A stretch of DNA of 64,000 nt from Ferribacterium limneticum (GTDB lineage Bacteria; Pseudomonadota; Gammaproteobacteria; Burkholderiales; Rhodocyclaceae): the NCBI RefSeq assembly GCF_020510625.1, contig NZ_CP075191.1, positions 2,394,001 through 2,458,000 on the forward strand. Direction: 5' to 3'. Position numbers and translations under genes: made by a program. The number at the start of each line of letters is the position of its first letter. Positions within the stretch are counted from its first letter, which is position 1. The notes under the pieces were generated by a model, which saw nothing but the letters and a program-made list of their open reading frames with translations, was not told the origin of the DNA and ran no database searches. Below, piece by piece: positions 7,766 to 16,137 of the stretch.

Positions 7766-8587
7766 ATGAAGACGCCAAAACCACCTGCCGCCATCCCGGA
7801 AATCCGCCCCGGCCAGTCCCTTGAATTACTCAAGGAACTACACATCCTGACCCGCGATGGAAAGCTCAATCAGGACACGCGGCGCAAGCTCAAGCAGGTC
7901 TATCACCTCTATCAATTCATCGAACCACTGCTGGATGGCGCCGAGACCTTGGTCGACCACGGGGCCGGCAAGTCCTACCTCGGTTTCATCCTCTACGATC
8001 TCTATTTCAAGGAACGTGCCAGCGGCGAGATCGTCGGCATCGAAACCCGCGCCGAACTGGTTGAAAAATCCTGCGAACTGGCCGCCCGGCTTGGCTTTCC
8101 GCGGATGCGCTTCATGGCCTGCACGGTCGAGGATTCGCTGTCGTCCAGCGAACTGCCGGAGACCGTCGATGTCGTCACCGCACTACACGCCTGCAACACA
8201 GCCACCGACGACGCCATCCGTTTCGCCCTGACCCGCAACGCCCGCCATATCGTCCTCGTCCCTTGCTGTCAGGCCGAAGTGGCCGCCAGCATGCGCGCCA
8301 AAAAGAATGAATCGCTGGGCAAGACACCGTTGTCAGAACTTTGGCGACACCCGATCCACACTCGCGAACTGGGCAGCCACCTGACCAACGTGCTGCGCTG
8401 CCTGCTGCTCGAGTCGCATGGCTACGACGTCACCGTCACCGAACTGGTCGGCTGGGAACATTCGATGAAAAACGAACTAATCATCGCCAGCAAGCGCGGC
8501 AACCCGCGCAAGAATGCCCGCGAACGGGCCGAAGCCATCCTGCGCGAGTTCAATATCGAAGAACTTGCCCCGCGTTTCACGTACTAA
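7766..8587 (+). CDS. Class I SAM-dependent methyltransferase
   Basis: Protein of about 273 residues with a Rossmann-type SAM-binding motif DHGAGKSYLGF (near 55-65), an acidic end of strand 2 (GIETR) and a catalytic-region motif VPCCQAEV near 170. It belongs to the branch often labelled Methyltransf_32, whose substrates are mostly unknown. The ATG at 7766 is preferred over a TTG three codons upstream; a possible -35 TTGACA lies at about 7720. It is followed after 6 nt by rlhA, an rRNA hydroxylation gene, which suggests but does not prove an RNA substrate. Confidence 0.8.
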   Translation: MKTPKPPAAIPEIRPGQSLELLKELHILTRDGKLNQDTRRKLKQVYHLYQFIEPLLDGAETLVDHGAGKSYLGFILYDLYFKERASGEIVGIETRAELVEKSCELAARLGFPRMRFMACTVEDSLSSSELPETVDVVTALHACNTATDDAIRFALTRNARHIVLVPCCQAEVAASMRAKKNESLGKTPLSELWRHPIHTRELGSHLTNVLRCLLLESHGYDVTVTELVGWEHSMKNELIIASKRGNPRKNARERAEAILREFNIEELAPRFTY

Positions 8588-8593
8588 GGCGCC

Positions 8594-10483
8594 ATGACTC
8601 GAATTCAACACCCTCTCGAACTCCTTGCGCCGGCCAAAAACGCCGATTTCGGCATTGAGGCCATCAAGCACGGGGCCGATGCCGTCTATATCGGTGGCCC
8701 GACTTTTGGCGCCCGTTACGGCGCCGGCAACAGCGTCGCCGAAATCCGACGCTTGTGCGATTTTGCCCACCGTTACCGGGCAAAAGTCTTCGTTGCGCTG
8801 AACACCATCCTGCACGACGACGAACTGGAAGGCGCCCGCCTACTGGCCTGGGAACTCTACGAAGCCGGCACCGATGCGCTGATCATCCAGGACATGGGGC
8901 TGCTCGAACTTGACCTGCCGCCGATCCAGTTGCATGCCAGTACGCAGACTGACAACCGGAATCCGGCCAAGGTGAAGTTCCTTGAAAAGGCCGGTTTTTC
9001 GCAAGTGGTCCTGGCCCGCGAAATGTCGATTCAGGAAGTCCAGGCTGTCGCCGACGAAACCACCCTCGCCCTCGAATACTTTGTGCATGGCGCGCTGTGC
9101 GTCGCCTTCAGCGGCCAGTGCTACATCAGCCAGGCCCACACCGGGCGCAGCGCCAATCGCGGCGAATGCTCGCAGGCCTGTCGCCTGCCCTACACGCTGG
9201 TCGACGACAAGGGCAAGACGATCACCGAGAACCAGCACCTGCTGTCGATGAAGGACAACAACCAGACCGACAATATGCTGGAACTGGCCCGCGCCGGAAT
9301 CAGTTCGTTCAAGATTGAGGGGCGCCTGAAAGACCTGTCCTACGTCAAGAACATCACGGCGCATTACCGCACGCTGCTCGACGAGATCATCGCCAACAAC
9401 CCGGAATTCACCCGCGCCTCCAGCGGTCGCAGCACCTACACCTTCACGCCGCAGCCGGACAAGACCTTTAACCGTGGCTACACGGATTACTTCGCCAATG
9501 ACCGGCAGGACGACATCGGCGCCTTCGATTCGCCAGCCTTCGTCGGCGAACTGATTGGCGATGTAGCCGAGATCGGCGACGGCTGGTTCATGGTCAATAC
9601 CGACCAGGACTTCCACAATGGCGATGGCGTCTGCTTTTACGACGCACACGGCGATCTGCTCGGTATGCGCATCAACCGGGCGGAAGGCAAGAAGCTCTTC
9701 CCGGCCGAAATGCCGGAGGCGCTGACCGAAGGCGCTACGCTGTTCCGTAACCGCGATCAGGAATTCGAACGGGCGCTGGAAAAGGACTCTGCCGACCGTT
9801 GCATTTCGGTGAAGCCGCTGTTCTCCGAGACAGCAGACGGCTTCCGCCTAACGCTGACGGACGAAGACGGAGTCACGGCTGCAGTCGATCTGCCGAGAAG
9901 CGACAAGATAGGTAACGAAATTGCCCAGAACGCCGATCAGGCATTGGCCAAGCTCAAGGAAAACCTGAGCAAATTCGGCAACACCATGTTCATCGCTGAG
10001 CCGGTCGAACTACAACTGTCGCAGCCGTGGTTCCTGCCCGTCAGTGCGATCAACGCCCTGCGCCGTGAAGCCACCGAAAAGCTCGAAGCCGCCCGTATCG
10101 CCAGTCACCCGCGCCCACTGCGCGCCACGCCGGCCGCCAACCCGGTGCCCTACCCGCAGGAAGAACTGACCTACCTCGGCAACGTCTTCAACGCCAAGGC
10201 CCGCCAGTTCTACGAGAAACACGGCGTCAAACTGATCGAAGAAGCCTACGAGGCTGGCAACGAAAAAGGTATGGTCTCGCTGATGATCACCCGCCACTGC
10301 CTGCGCTACAGCTTCAACCTGTGTCCGAAAGAGGTAAAACACCTGAAGCCGGACCCGATGACGCTGATCAACGGCAACGAAAAGCTGATCCTCAAGTTCG
10401 ACTGCAAGGCCTGCGAAATGCACGTCATCGGCAAGATGAAAAAGGGCGTCAAGCTCAACCTGGGAACCATTCGTCCGGCATAA
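8594..10483 (+). CDS. rlhA: 23S rRNA C2501 hydroxylase RlhA-like (U32 family)
   Basis: A 629-residue member of the U32 peptidase-like family, close in length and layout to E. coli RlhA (YdcP), which makes 5-hydroxycytidine at 23S rRNA position 2501. It has the N-terminal LELLAPAKN, the central cysteine cluster GECSQACRLPY around 195-205, and late cysteines in the segments HCLRYSFNLCPKE and KFDCKACEMH, suggesting an iron-sulfur or metal site. Despite the old family name, protease activity is not expected. It is the middle gene of a three-gene operon (methyltransferase, rlhA, zinc-ribbon protein) with gaps of 6 and 7 nt. Confidence 0.85.
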   Translation: MTRIQHPLELLAPAKNADFGIEAIKHGADAVYIGGPTFGARYGAGNSVAEIRRLCDFAHRYRAKVFVALNTILHDDELEGARLLAWELYEAGTDALIIQDMGLLELDLPPIQLHASTQTDNRNPAKVKFLEKAGFSQVVLAREMSIQEVQAVADETTLALEYFVHGALCVAFSGQCYISQAHTGRSANRGECSQACRLPYTLVDDKGKTITENQHLLSMKDNNQTDNMLELARAGISSFKIEGRLKDLSYVKNITAHYRTLLDEIIANNPEFTRASSGRSTYTFTPQPDKTFNRGYTDYFANDRQDDIGAFDSPAFVGELIGDVAEIGDGWFMVNTDQDFHNGDGVCFYDAHGDLLGMRINRAEGKKLFPAEMPEALTEGATLFRNRDQEFERALEKDSADRCISVKPLFSETADGFRLTLTDEDGVTAAVDLPRSDKIGNEIAQNADQALAKLKENLSKFGNTMFIAEPVELQLSQPWFLPVSAINALRREATEKLEAARIASHPRPLRATPAANPVPYPQEELTYLGNVFNAKARQFYEKHGVKLIEEAYEAGNEKGMVSLMITRHCLRYSFNLCPKEVKHLKPDPMTLINGNEKLILKFDCKACEMHVIGKMKKGVKLNLGTIRPA

Positions 10484-10490
10484 TATCGGC

Positions 10491-11210
10491 ATGAAGCCCT
10501 TGCCCTGCCCGTCCTGCCAGCAGACCATGACCAAGCACCGCCTGGAGCGGCTGCATCATGGCGAAGTCGTCCTCGACCTGTGCTTCCATTGCCAGGGCAT
10601 CTGGTTCGACGAATTCGAAAGCGCCCAGATCACGCCAGGCGGCATCATCGAGTTCTTCAAGCTGCTGCATGAGCACCATGATGATCAGCGCACGCCGCTG
10701 CGTGACCCGCTGAAATGCCCGCGCTGCAACGAACGGCTGCTGCATGGCCTGGATGTCGCCAAACATGGTGGCCAGTTCAATTACCACCGCTGCCTGCAGA
10801 AACACGGTCGTTTCACCACCTTCGCCCAGTTCATGATCGAAAAGGGTTTCGTCCGGCAACTCAACCCGGCAGAAATCGACGAGTTGGCAGCCAAGGTCGG
10901 CATCATCCGCTGCATGGGCTGTGGTGCCCCGGTCGATATCCGCAAGGATCACGCCTGCGGCCACTGCCGCGCACCAATCACCATCCTCGATTCCGGTGCC
11001 GTCGAACAGGCGCTGAGCCGCTATCAGCATGCCGAAGTCCACCGCACGACCCGCGATGTCGAATTACTGGGGGACGCTATCGTGATGCGCGAACGTGAAA
11101 AGTCACGCCTGAAGCGCATGAAGCAGGAGCCGGAAAACGCCGGCATCATCGATACCATTGACCTGATTTCGGCCGGCGCGGAATTCGTCTGGAACATCAT
11201 CAAACGCTGA
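10491..11210 (+). CDS. TFIIB-type zinc-ribbon protein
   Basis: A 239-residue cysteine-rich protein with several Cys-X2-Cys knuckles: CPSC and CFHC at the N-terminus (zf-TFIIB pattern), CPRC near 82, CMGC near 143 and CGHC near 157. It likely binds two or more zinc ions. The C-terminus is charged and ends in a hydrophobic helix. It begins 7 nt after rlhA and closes that operon. The molecular role is unknown; RNA or protein binding is a guess from the fold. Confidence 0.75.
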   Translation: MKPLPCPSCQQTMTKHRLERLHHGEVVLDLCFHCQGIWFDEFESAQITPGGIIEFFKLLHEHHDDQRTPLRDPLKCPRCNERLLHGLDVAKHGGQFNYHRCLQKHGRFTTFAQFMIEKGFVRQLNPAEIDELAAKVGIIRCMGCGAPVDIRKDHACGHCRAPITILDSGAVEQALSRYQHAEVHRTTRDVELLGDAIVMREREKSRLKRMKQEPENAGIIDTIDLISAGAEFVWNIIKR

Positions 11211-11228
11211 GAATTGCCTCGCGTTTGA

Positions 11229-11924
11229 TTAGCTGCTCGCGCAGCGCGAACCTTCACCCTGATTCTGGCCAACAACACCCTGCCATTTTCCGGGCAGTGC
11301 AATTGGCCGCCACCACGCATCCGCCGTGTTTTTCGGGCTCGTATTGCCTTCGTGAATAGTGCAGAGGGTCAAGCCGACATCGAGAAGATCATGGACTTCA
11401 CTGGCATCGGCCGTCCAGACAAACAGGTTGTCCTCGCCAACCGTAATATCGGCAAAGCGGTTTTGCTGCCAGTAGCACCGCCGGTAGGCCAATGTCGCAC
11501 CGCAAACCCATGGGCGATCTCGGTTCTCGTAGCCGTACTCCCAGCATCGGGCTGTCGATGCTTCGTAAAAATGCACCCGGCTCGACCCCGATACAAGGCA
11601 TTCCGGGCCGGCAAAGGCAGCCAGCTGACGCGCAAGGCGATCAGGCGCCTGCCAGTCGTCATCATCCCAATGGACCAATATGTCCCCCCGCGCCGCCTCA
11701 CAGGCCAGATTGCGCTTCTCCCCCAGGCTGAGCCCGGTGCGGCAATCGATGACGCGAATATCGGGATTGGCCGCCATCAGCCGGGCAGGCAGCGCCTCTT
11801 CGCTGACAATGACCAGTTCGGCATCCTGCCGCTGCTGGGCGCGAAACATGGCAATCGCCCGCGGCAACAGATACTGGCGTGAAAACGTCGGCATCAGGCA
11901 GGAAACAGCAATCCCGTTGCTCAA
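11229..11924 (-). CDS. Family 2 glycosyltransferase
   Basis: A 231-residue GT-A fold enzyme. The N-terminal motif CLMPTFSR, the nucleotide-sugar region with LGEKRNLACEAARGD and the metal-binding stretch HWDDDDW near 90 are typical of GT2. It lacks membrane helices, so it is probably a cytosolic or peripheral transferase. The start is TTG at 11924. A 59-codon gene lies just upstream in the same direction. No other polysaccharide genes are next to it, so the acceptor cannot be inferred. Confidence 0.85.
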   Translation of the reverse strand: MSNGIAVSCLMPTFSRQYLLPRAIAMFRAQQRQDAELVIVSEEALPARLMAANPDIRVIDCRTGLSLGEKRNLACEAARGDILVHWDDDDWQAPDRLARQLAAFAGPECLVSGSSRVHFYEASTARCWEYGYENRDRPWVCGATLAYRRCYWQQNRFADITVGEDNLFVWTADASEVHDLLDVGLTLCTIHEGNTSPKNTADAWWRPIALPGKWQGVVGQNQGEGSRCASS

Positions 11925-11949
11925 GTCGCCAGCCCCCCGCTGCCTCGGG

Positions 11950-12129
11950 CTATTTTTTCACCCTGTCGACCGGCTGGAAAACGGTCGAGTCCGGCGGTGA
12001 GCTGATCCGTAGATCGCGAGGCGGCTTCAATCTGATCGTGTTCAAATCCGGCGGAAGCTTGCCGCCACGCGCCGGCTCGACGGTATCGGTGCGCGCTGCA
12101 TCATCCTTGGGCTGTTTCTGTTTTTTCAC
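11950..12129 (-). CDS. Small basic protein gene upstream of the glycosyltransferase
   Basis: A 59-codon reading frame starting at GTG with a strong ribosome site (GAAAGGAT, 6 nt before the start) and ending 25 nt before the glycosyltransferase start. The product begins VKKQKQPKDDAAR, is rich in Lys, Pro and Asp, and looks disordered. It has no signal peptide and no recognised family. The ribosome site and third-position GC support translation. Confidence 0.5.
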   Translation of the reverse strand: MKKQKQPKDDAARTDTVEPARGGKLPPDLNTIRLKPPRDLRISSPPDSTVFQPVDRVKK

Positions 12130-12210
12130 GCTGCCATCCTTTCACCGGAAATCGATTGTTCATTCGCCTATTTTGCCGCCAACATGAGGCCAATAATCAT
12201 CCCGGCCCCA

Positions 12211-12243
12211 AAAAGCAAAAAGGCAAGCCGCAGCCTGCCTTTT
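12211..12243 (-). terminator. Intrinsic terminator of the OmpA-like gene
   Basis: Stem AAAAGGCA/TGCCTTTT (12218-12225 with 12236-12243), followed on the minus strand by a T-rich run (TTTTTGCTTTTT). Confidence 0.7.
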
Positions 12244-12263
12244 CATCGCCCAAAACGCGCCCT

Positions 12264-12734
12264 TTACTGGACGCGAATCTCGACGCGACGTCCCTCTTCC
12301 GGACTCCCGGCACCAACGGTCGATTCCGGCTTGCGGAACTTGACACGCTCAGCCGCAACACCACCGGCCACCAGCGCATCGCGAACCGCCATGGCGCGTT
12401 GCTTGGCCAGTTCGGCGTTTCTGGCCGGATCGCCCGAAGGATCATGGAAGCCGGACAGCAGCACGATGGCCTTTGGATTCGCACCCAGCGCTTCCAGCGT
12501 CTTGGCGACCACGCCCTTGTCGGCATCGTCGAGCGCCGCGGCGCCAACGGCGAAGTAGACCTTGGCCAGCGCCTCGCCCACCGGCGCGATTTCAGCCTGC
12601 TCGGCAACCTGCGCCGCAGGCTTGTAGCCCTTGCCGGCACTGGCGCCATAAACCACAGCAACCACCGCCAGAACGATACCGGCCAATACCCCAACGATTA
12701 CCGCTGTGGACTCGTCATCATCATTTGCCGCCAT
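12264..12734 (-). CDS. OmpA-family envelope protein
   Basis: A 156-residue protein. A single N-terminal transmembrane helix (about 10-30, ending YGASAGKG) anchors a C-terminal OmpA/MotB-like peptidoglycan-binding domain (about 60-155, with FHDPSGDPARNAELAKQRA and a final RRVEIRV). The anchor has no typical cleavage site, so it is probably an inner-membrane protein. ATG 12734 follows GAGGTGA; a longer frame upstream is not supported. It is transcribed alone with its own terminator. Its specific role is unknown. Confidence 0.8.
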   Translation of the reverse strand: MAANDDDESTAVIVGVLAGIVLAVVAVVYGASAGKGYKPAAQVAEQAEIAPVGEALAKVYFAVGAAALDDADKGVVAKTLEALGANPKAIVLLSGFHDPSGDPARNAELAKQRAMAVRDALVAGGVAAERVKFRKPESTVGAGSPEEGRRVEIRVQ

Positions 12735-12784
12735 AGTCACCTCGCAAAAAGAAGTCAGTCGGAAGGAAAAATTATTCCAACATT

Positions 12785-13339
12785 CTATGCCGATTCGGGT
12801 GCCTGCAAAACTTTCGGTGTCAGCTCGAGGTGGCCCTGCTCGCCGCCCAGCCAGATCGTTCCGTCCTGAATCGTGCACTGCAGCCGCATGCCGCGCTCAG
12901 CCAGGCCGGCCAGGGCTTTGCTGTCCTCGACACTGAGCGCCAGCACGCGCAGGTTCTTCTGGCCGGACACCTTGCCCTGCGTTTGTTGCCACCAGATTTC
13001 GGCCGTCCGGCCGCCGTAACTCAGCACCATGACGTGACGTGCCCGATTGCAGGCGCGGCGGATCAGCTTTTCATCGGGCAGGCCGACATCGATCCAGCGT
13101 TCGACGCTGCCGGTGGCGTCCAGATCCTGCAAATCCCCTTCATCGTCGGTGGCAGACAGGCCACGCCCGAAGGTCAGCGTTTCCGAAGCATTCAGCGCAA
13201 AGGCCAGCAGACGGACCATCATCCGTTCATCGGTTTCCGACGGGTGCCGGGCAATGGTCAGCGAGTAGTCGCCGAAGTGCGAACGGTCGAGATCGGCGAG
13301 CTGCAATTCGGCCTTGAAAATAGTGGATTTGAGCGCCAT
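12785..13339 (-). CDS. yaeQ: YaeQ family protein
   Basis: A 184-residue protein matching YaeQ along its length (start MALKSTIFKAELQLADLDR, middle ERWIDVGLPDEKLIRRAC). Members have a PD-(D/E)XK-nuclease-like fold, but a cellular nuclease function is not established. No signal peptide. It is followed by the OmpA-like gene in the same direction across a 50-nt gap. Confidence 0.85.
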   Translation of the reverse strand: MALKSTIFKAELQLADLDRSHFGDYSLTIARHPSETDERMMVRLLAFALNASETLTFGRGLSATDDEGDLQDLDATGSVERWIDVGLPDEKLIRRACNRARHVMVLSYGGRTAEIWWQQTQGKVSGQKNLRVLALSVEDSKALAGLAERGMRLQCTIQDGTIWLGGEQGHLELTPKVLQAPESA

Positions 13340-13406
13340 GGCTGCCCCGGAAAAAACGTGGATTATCCCATGCGGACGGGAACCTCGCGGCTGGCGATGC
13401 AGTCAA

Positions 13407-13434
13407 TTGGCCAGTCGGACTTAAAGTCTATAAT
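13407..13434 (+). promoter_or_regulatory. Likely sigma-70 promoter of the rhodanese gene
   Basis: TTGGCC, 16-nt spacer, then a perfect TATAAT at 13429-13434, about 28 nt before the ATG at 13462. The spacer holds a short palindrome GACTT-AAAGTC. Confidence 0.55.
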
Positions 13435-13461
13435 CAGCGTTTTCTGATAAACGAGATTGCC

Positions 13462-13902
13462 ATGCGCCACCTTTTTCTTGCCTGCCTGATTGCCGCAACC
13501 GGCTTCGCCCACGCCGAAGTGATCGACATCGACAATGCCCAACTCGAAAAACTGACCAAAAGCGGCGTTCCGGTCATCGACATCCGCCTGCAATCCGAAT
13601 GGGAAGAAACCGGCATCGTCGCCGGCAGCAAGCTGCTGACCTTCTTTGACGCACAAGGGAAATACGACGCCGCCGGCTGGCTCGAAAAGGTCAAGCCACT
13701 CGCCAAGCCAAACGAGCCGGTCATCGTCATCTGCCGCACCGGCAACCGCACCAAGCCGGTCAGCCAGTTCCTGTCGCAACAGGCCGGCTACGCCACCGTT
13801 TACAACGTCAAGCACGGCATCAAGGGCTGGATCGGCGCCGGCGGCCCGGTTGCCCCGGCCGCCCAAACCATCGCCTCCTGCAAGGCCGCCAAGACTTGCT
13901 GA
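13462..13902 (+). CDS. Periplasmic rhodanese-domain protein
   Basis: A 146-residue protein with a cleavable signal peptide (cut near FAHA, residue 18) and one rhodanese domain with active-site Cys in the loop CRTGNRT at about 94-100. Single-domain periplasmic rhodaneses carry or transfer sulfane sulfur; the donor and acceptor are unknown. Two more cysteines lie near the C-terminus (SCKAAKTC). The stop overlaps the next small gene by a few bases. Confidence 0.85.
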   Translation: MRHLFLACLIAATGFAHAEVIDIDNAQLEKLTKSGVPVIDIRLQSEWEETGIVAGSKLLTFFDAQGKYDAAGWLEKVKPLAKPNEPVIVICRTGNRTKPVSQFLSQQAGYATVYNVKHGIKGWIGAGGPVAPAAQTIASCKAAKTC

Positions 13903-14111
13903 GCCAGGCCGTCGACCGCAAACGCTGCGCCAGTTGCGAGCGCTGGAGCGGTTGGCGCCAACCCGGAACCGAGCCGGGCACCGTAATCATCGAATCCGAA
14001 ACATCTGAAGGCCTGTGCATAGGCGGCGGCTGGGACAACTCCGAACGCCGCGCCCGCTCGGCCTGCGGGCATTGGCGGATCTGGCCGGTGCTGGACCAGA
14101 CGGCGCCTTAG
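13896..14111 (+). CDS. Small Cys/Trp-rich protein overlapping the rhodanese gene
   Basis: A 71-codon frame from TTG 13896, overlapping the last codons of the rhodanese gene by 7 nt. The product has a Cys-X2-Cys pair (CASC), two further cysteines and several tryptophans, suggesting metal binding. No signal peptide. The start is uncertain because no canonical ribosome site is visible; translational coupling to the rhodanese is possible. The family is not recognised. Confidence 0.45.
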   Translation: MLSQAVDRKRCASCERWSGWRQPGTEPGTVIIESETSEGLCIGGGWDNSERRARSACGHWRIWPVLDQTAP

Positions 14112-14218
14112 CTGAACGCTCTTCTTGTTACGTTCAACCGAAAGTTACGGCCAAAATTGAAATGGCGTTGAGGCGGAGGCAAAGACAAATCAAGCTAACC
14201 ACCATTGTCAATTTGAGA

Positions 14219-14240
14219 GCTATTTTGAAAACAAAATAGC
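14219..14240. terminator. Perfect inverted repeat at the end of the AIPR gene
   Basis: GCTATTTTG, loop AAAA, CAAAATAGC. The stem spans the last codons and stop of the AIPR gene. There is no long T-run after it, so it may act as a 3' stabilising hairpin rather than a full terminator. Confidence 0.5.
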
Positions 14241-15887
14241 CCGAATCTGGTTGGCAAGTTCTGTGCACTTTTGGCTGTTCTTGAAAAACACTGCCAAATA
14301 CGCTTCGGGATAGTTTCCCTTTACAAATCCATCTGTGACTTCCATAGCCTTGCTAAGAAAGGTATCCAAGGAAGTCTCATCATTTATATCAACAACATTT
14401 GCTGCATTGAATACAGCCCATGACAATACGCGATTGCCATGAGTAAAGATTTGCTTCTTCTTGGAATCTGCAGTTGAAGCCTGAACTCGCGATAAGGCTG
14501 ACTCTATCTTTCTAAGCTTTTTTACTTCGCTCCAAAGAGAGTTCCCAGAAATCCCAGTATGAAACAGTGATTGATAAGTGGAAGATTTCCGATCAAGCAA
14601 CGACCCAATATTTCGCTTGGCAAGTACTGCATTGGCAACATCGCGGGAAGAACAGGCCAAAGCAAGTATCCCTTCCGTAACATCAAATCCTATTTTCTTA
14701 TCAACTACGCTTTCACCGGATCTAAAAACATATTGTATTTGTTGCGAAGCCAACTCTAGTTTTACGCGAGTCTGATTTTGATCGAGTGATAAGAAGTCCT
14801 TTTCTTCTACCCTGTTCTGTTTATTTGTTGCGAGAGTGACAATATCAGTAAAACCAAGAGGTGTTCCCTCCAAAGAAATTACTTTAAGCGCAGCGAATGC
14901 TTTTGCGACTTTTGTCGGTGATTTTTCATAGGCTTTTAAAATTGCACCTATGGTTTGAGCGCCGTTTACGATTTGAATACCATCAAAAACAAATGTCCCC
15001 GCTTGTCGAGTGTCACCCCCGCCAAAAGCAGTTTTTGAATATTTTGTACAGATACCGGTAATTCCGTTATTCAAATACCAGAAATCGTCAGGTCGATTCA
15101 AAAGCGTAGACACTATCTGGTTGTTTACTTCACTATCGCCCAAGAAAGACCGAATGTTTGGTTCAAATAAAGTCTCACCGACGTCTCGATACAACTTCGC
15201 AAGCTCCTCGCAGCAAACCCTCCCATAAACTGCTTGGTGAGGTTCGGTGGTCTGCCCCCAATCTAAGAGCATTGCGGTAAATGGGGACTGGCTAGCTAGA
15301 GTGGCGGCCCGAAAAAGTCGGTGAAGGGCGCGCAAATCCAATACTTTTACGTCCAAAAAGTCACCCACAGTATTCTGCTCAGACTCAAACTGCTTCAATA
15401 CCTCATCACATTCATCTCCTAATCGATTGTCACCTGTAAATGACACAGCAACAGTTACAGAAACATCTGGTTTTAGAAGCACCTGCTCAATAAGAGATTT
15501 GTGCGTTTGAAACTTAGGTGAAAACGTATCCCAATTAGCAGACAACACCAGCTTTATTCCATGCAAAAACTTGAGGACGTCACCTTTTGCAATAGTCTTT
15601 GTTCCGCTGTTGTGCCATTTTGATTGCACAAAAACTAAGGTATTTTTGATCTCGTCATAAAAACAACCATCGATACCTTGATCGCGTCCGCCATCTAATA
15701 CAAACGGTGCTACTTTATCGACTGAAACTCCCGTTAGTCCTATTATCGAAAATGCAGTAAGTGCCCGGCTAAGTGAAGCTTGTTGAATATTTGTATCCGG
15801 CATACCTGCGAGATCTGTAACATCAATCAAAGGCACTATTGCATTCGAGAGATATTGCTCTAACTGTCTAACATGGACTTCTGACAC
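14220..15887 (-). CDS. AIPR-family (abortive infection phage resistance) protein
   Basis: A 555-residue protein. The central region has the AIPR signature blocks NIRSFLG (244-250), FWYLNNGITGIC (269-280) and IQIVNGAQTIGAI (304-316). The N-terminus has GIDG with Asp73 followed 15 residues later by QSK (Gln88, Lys90), an arrangement like the D-(x)n-(E/Q)xK core of PD-(D/E)XK nucleases. AIPR proteins have been linked to phage abortive infection. The gene is visibly AT-richer than its surroundings and uses AT-ending codons, which suggests acquisition by transfer. It starts with GTG after AAAGGA. No methylase, antitoxin or second defence gene is adjacent, so it would act alone or with distant partners. 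Confidence 0.85.
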   Translation of the reverse strand: MSEVHVRQLEQYLSNAIVPLIDVTDLAGMPDTNIQQASLSRALTAFSIIGLTGVSVDKVAPFVLDGGRDQGIDGCFYDEIKNTLVFVQSKWHNSGTKTIAKGDVLKFLHGIKLVLSANWDTFSPKFQTHKSLIEQVLLKPDVSVTVAVSFTGDNRLGDECDEVLKQFESEQNTVGDFLDVKVLDLRALHRLFRAATLASQSPFTAMLLDWGQTTEPHQAVYGRVCCEELAKLYRDVGETLFEPNIRSFLGDSEVNNQIVSTLLNRPDDFWYLNNGITGICTKYSKTAFGGGDTRQAGTFVFDGIQIVNGAQTIGAILKAYEKSPTKVAKAFAALKVISLEGTPLGFTDIVTLATNKQNRVEEKDFLSLDQNQTRVKLELASQQIQYVFRSGESVVDKKIGFDVTEGILALACSSRDVANAVLAKRNIGSLLDRKSSTYQSLFHTGISGNSLWSEVKKLRKIESALSRVQASTADSKKKQIFTHGNRVLSWAVFNAANVVDINDETSLDTFLSKAMEVTDGFVKGNYPEAYLAVFFKNSQKCTELANQIRAILFSK

Positions 15888-16137
15888 GCCCTTTCCTTTC
15901 TAATTTTGCTGGTATCGCAGTTTCGCTATCGTCTAAGTACTGCGAGGGCTATCGATCAATGAAAAACACCAGTCTATGTCTTTGCCCTACCGGTCGCAAT
16001 GAAATCGCCATACACAATAGGCATACGCGTTGTGCGCAACACGGCAATATGGCGACGTGCTCCGTCACTCGCATCAAAGGAAACAACAGGTGATGGCGCC
16101 CTATTGTTGGGTATCGCAGGCAATGCGCCGAGTTTGG

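Noticed and set aside
15888..16137. Possible small gene or att site beside the AIPR gene
   Set aside because: Reading frames here are short without ribosome sites, and no direct repeat matching the other flank (14112-14219) was found by eye.
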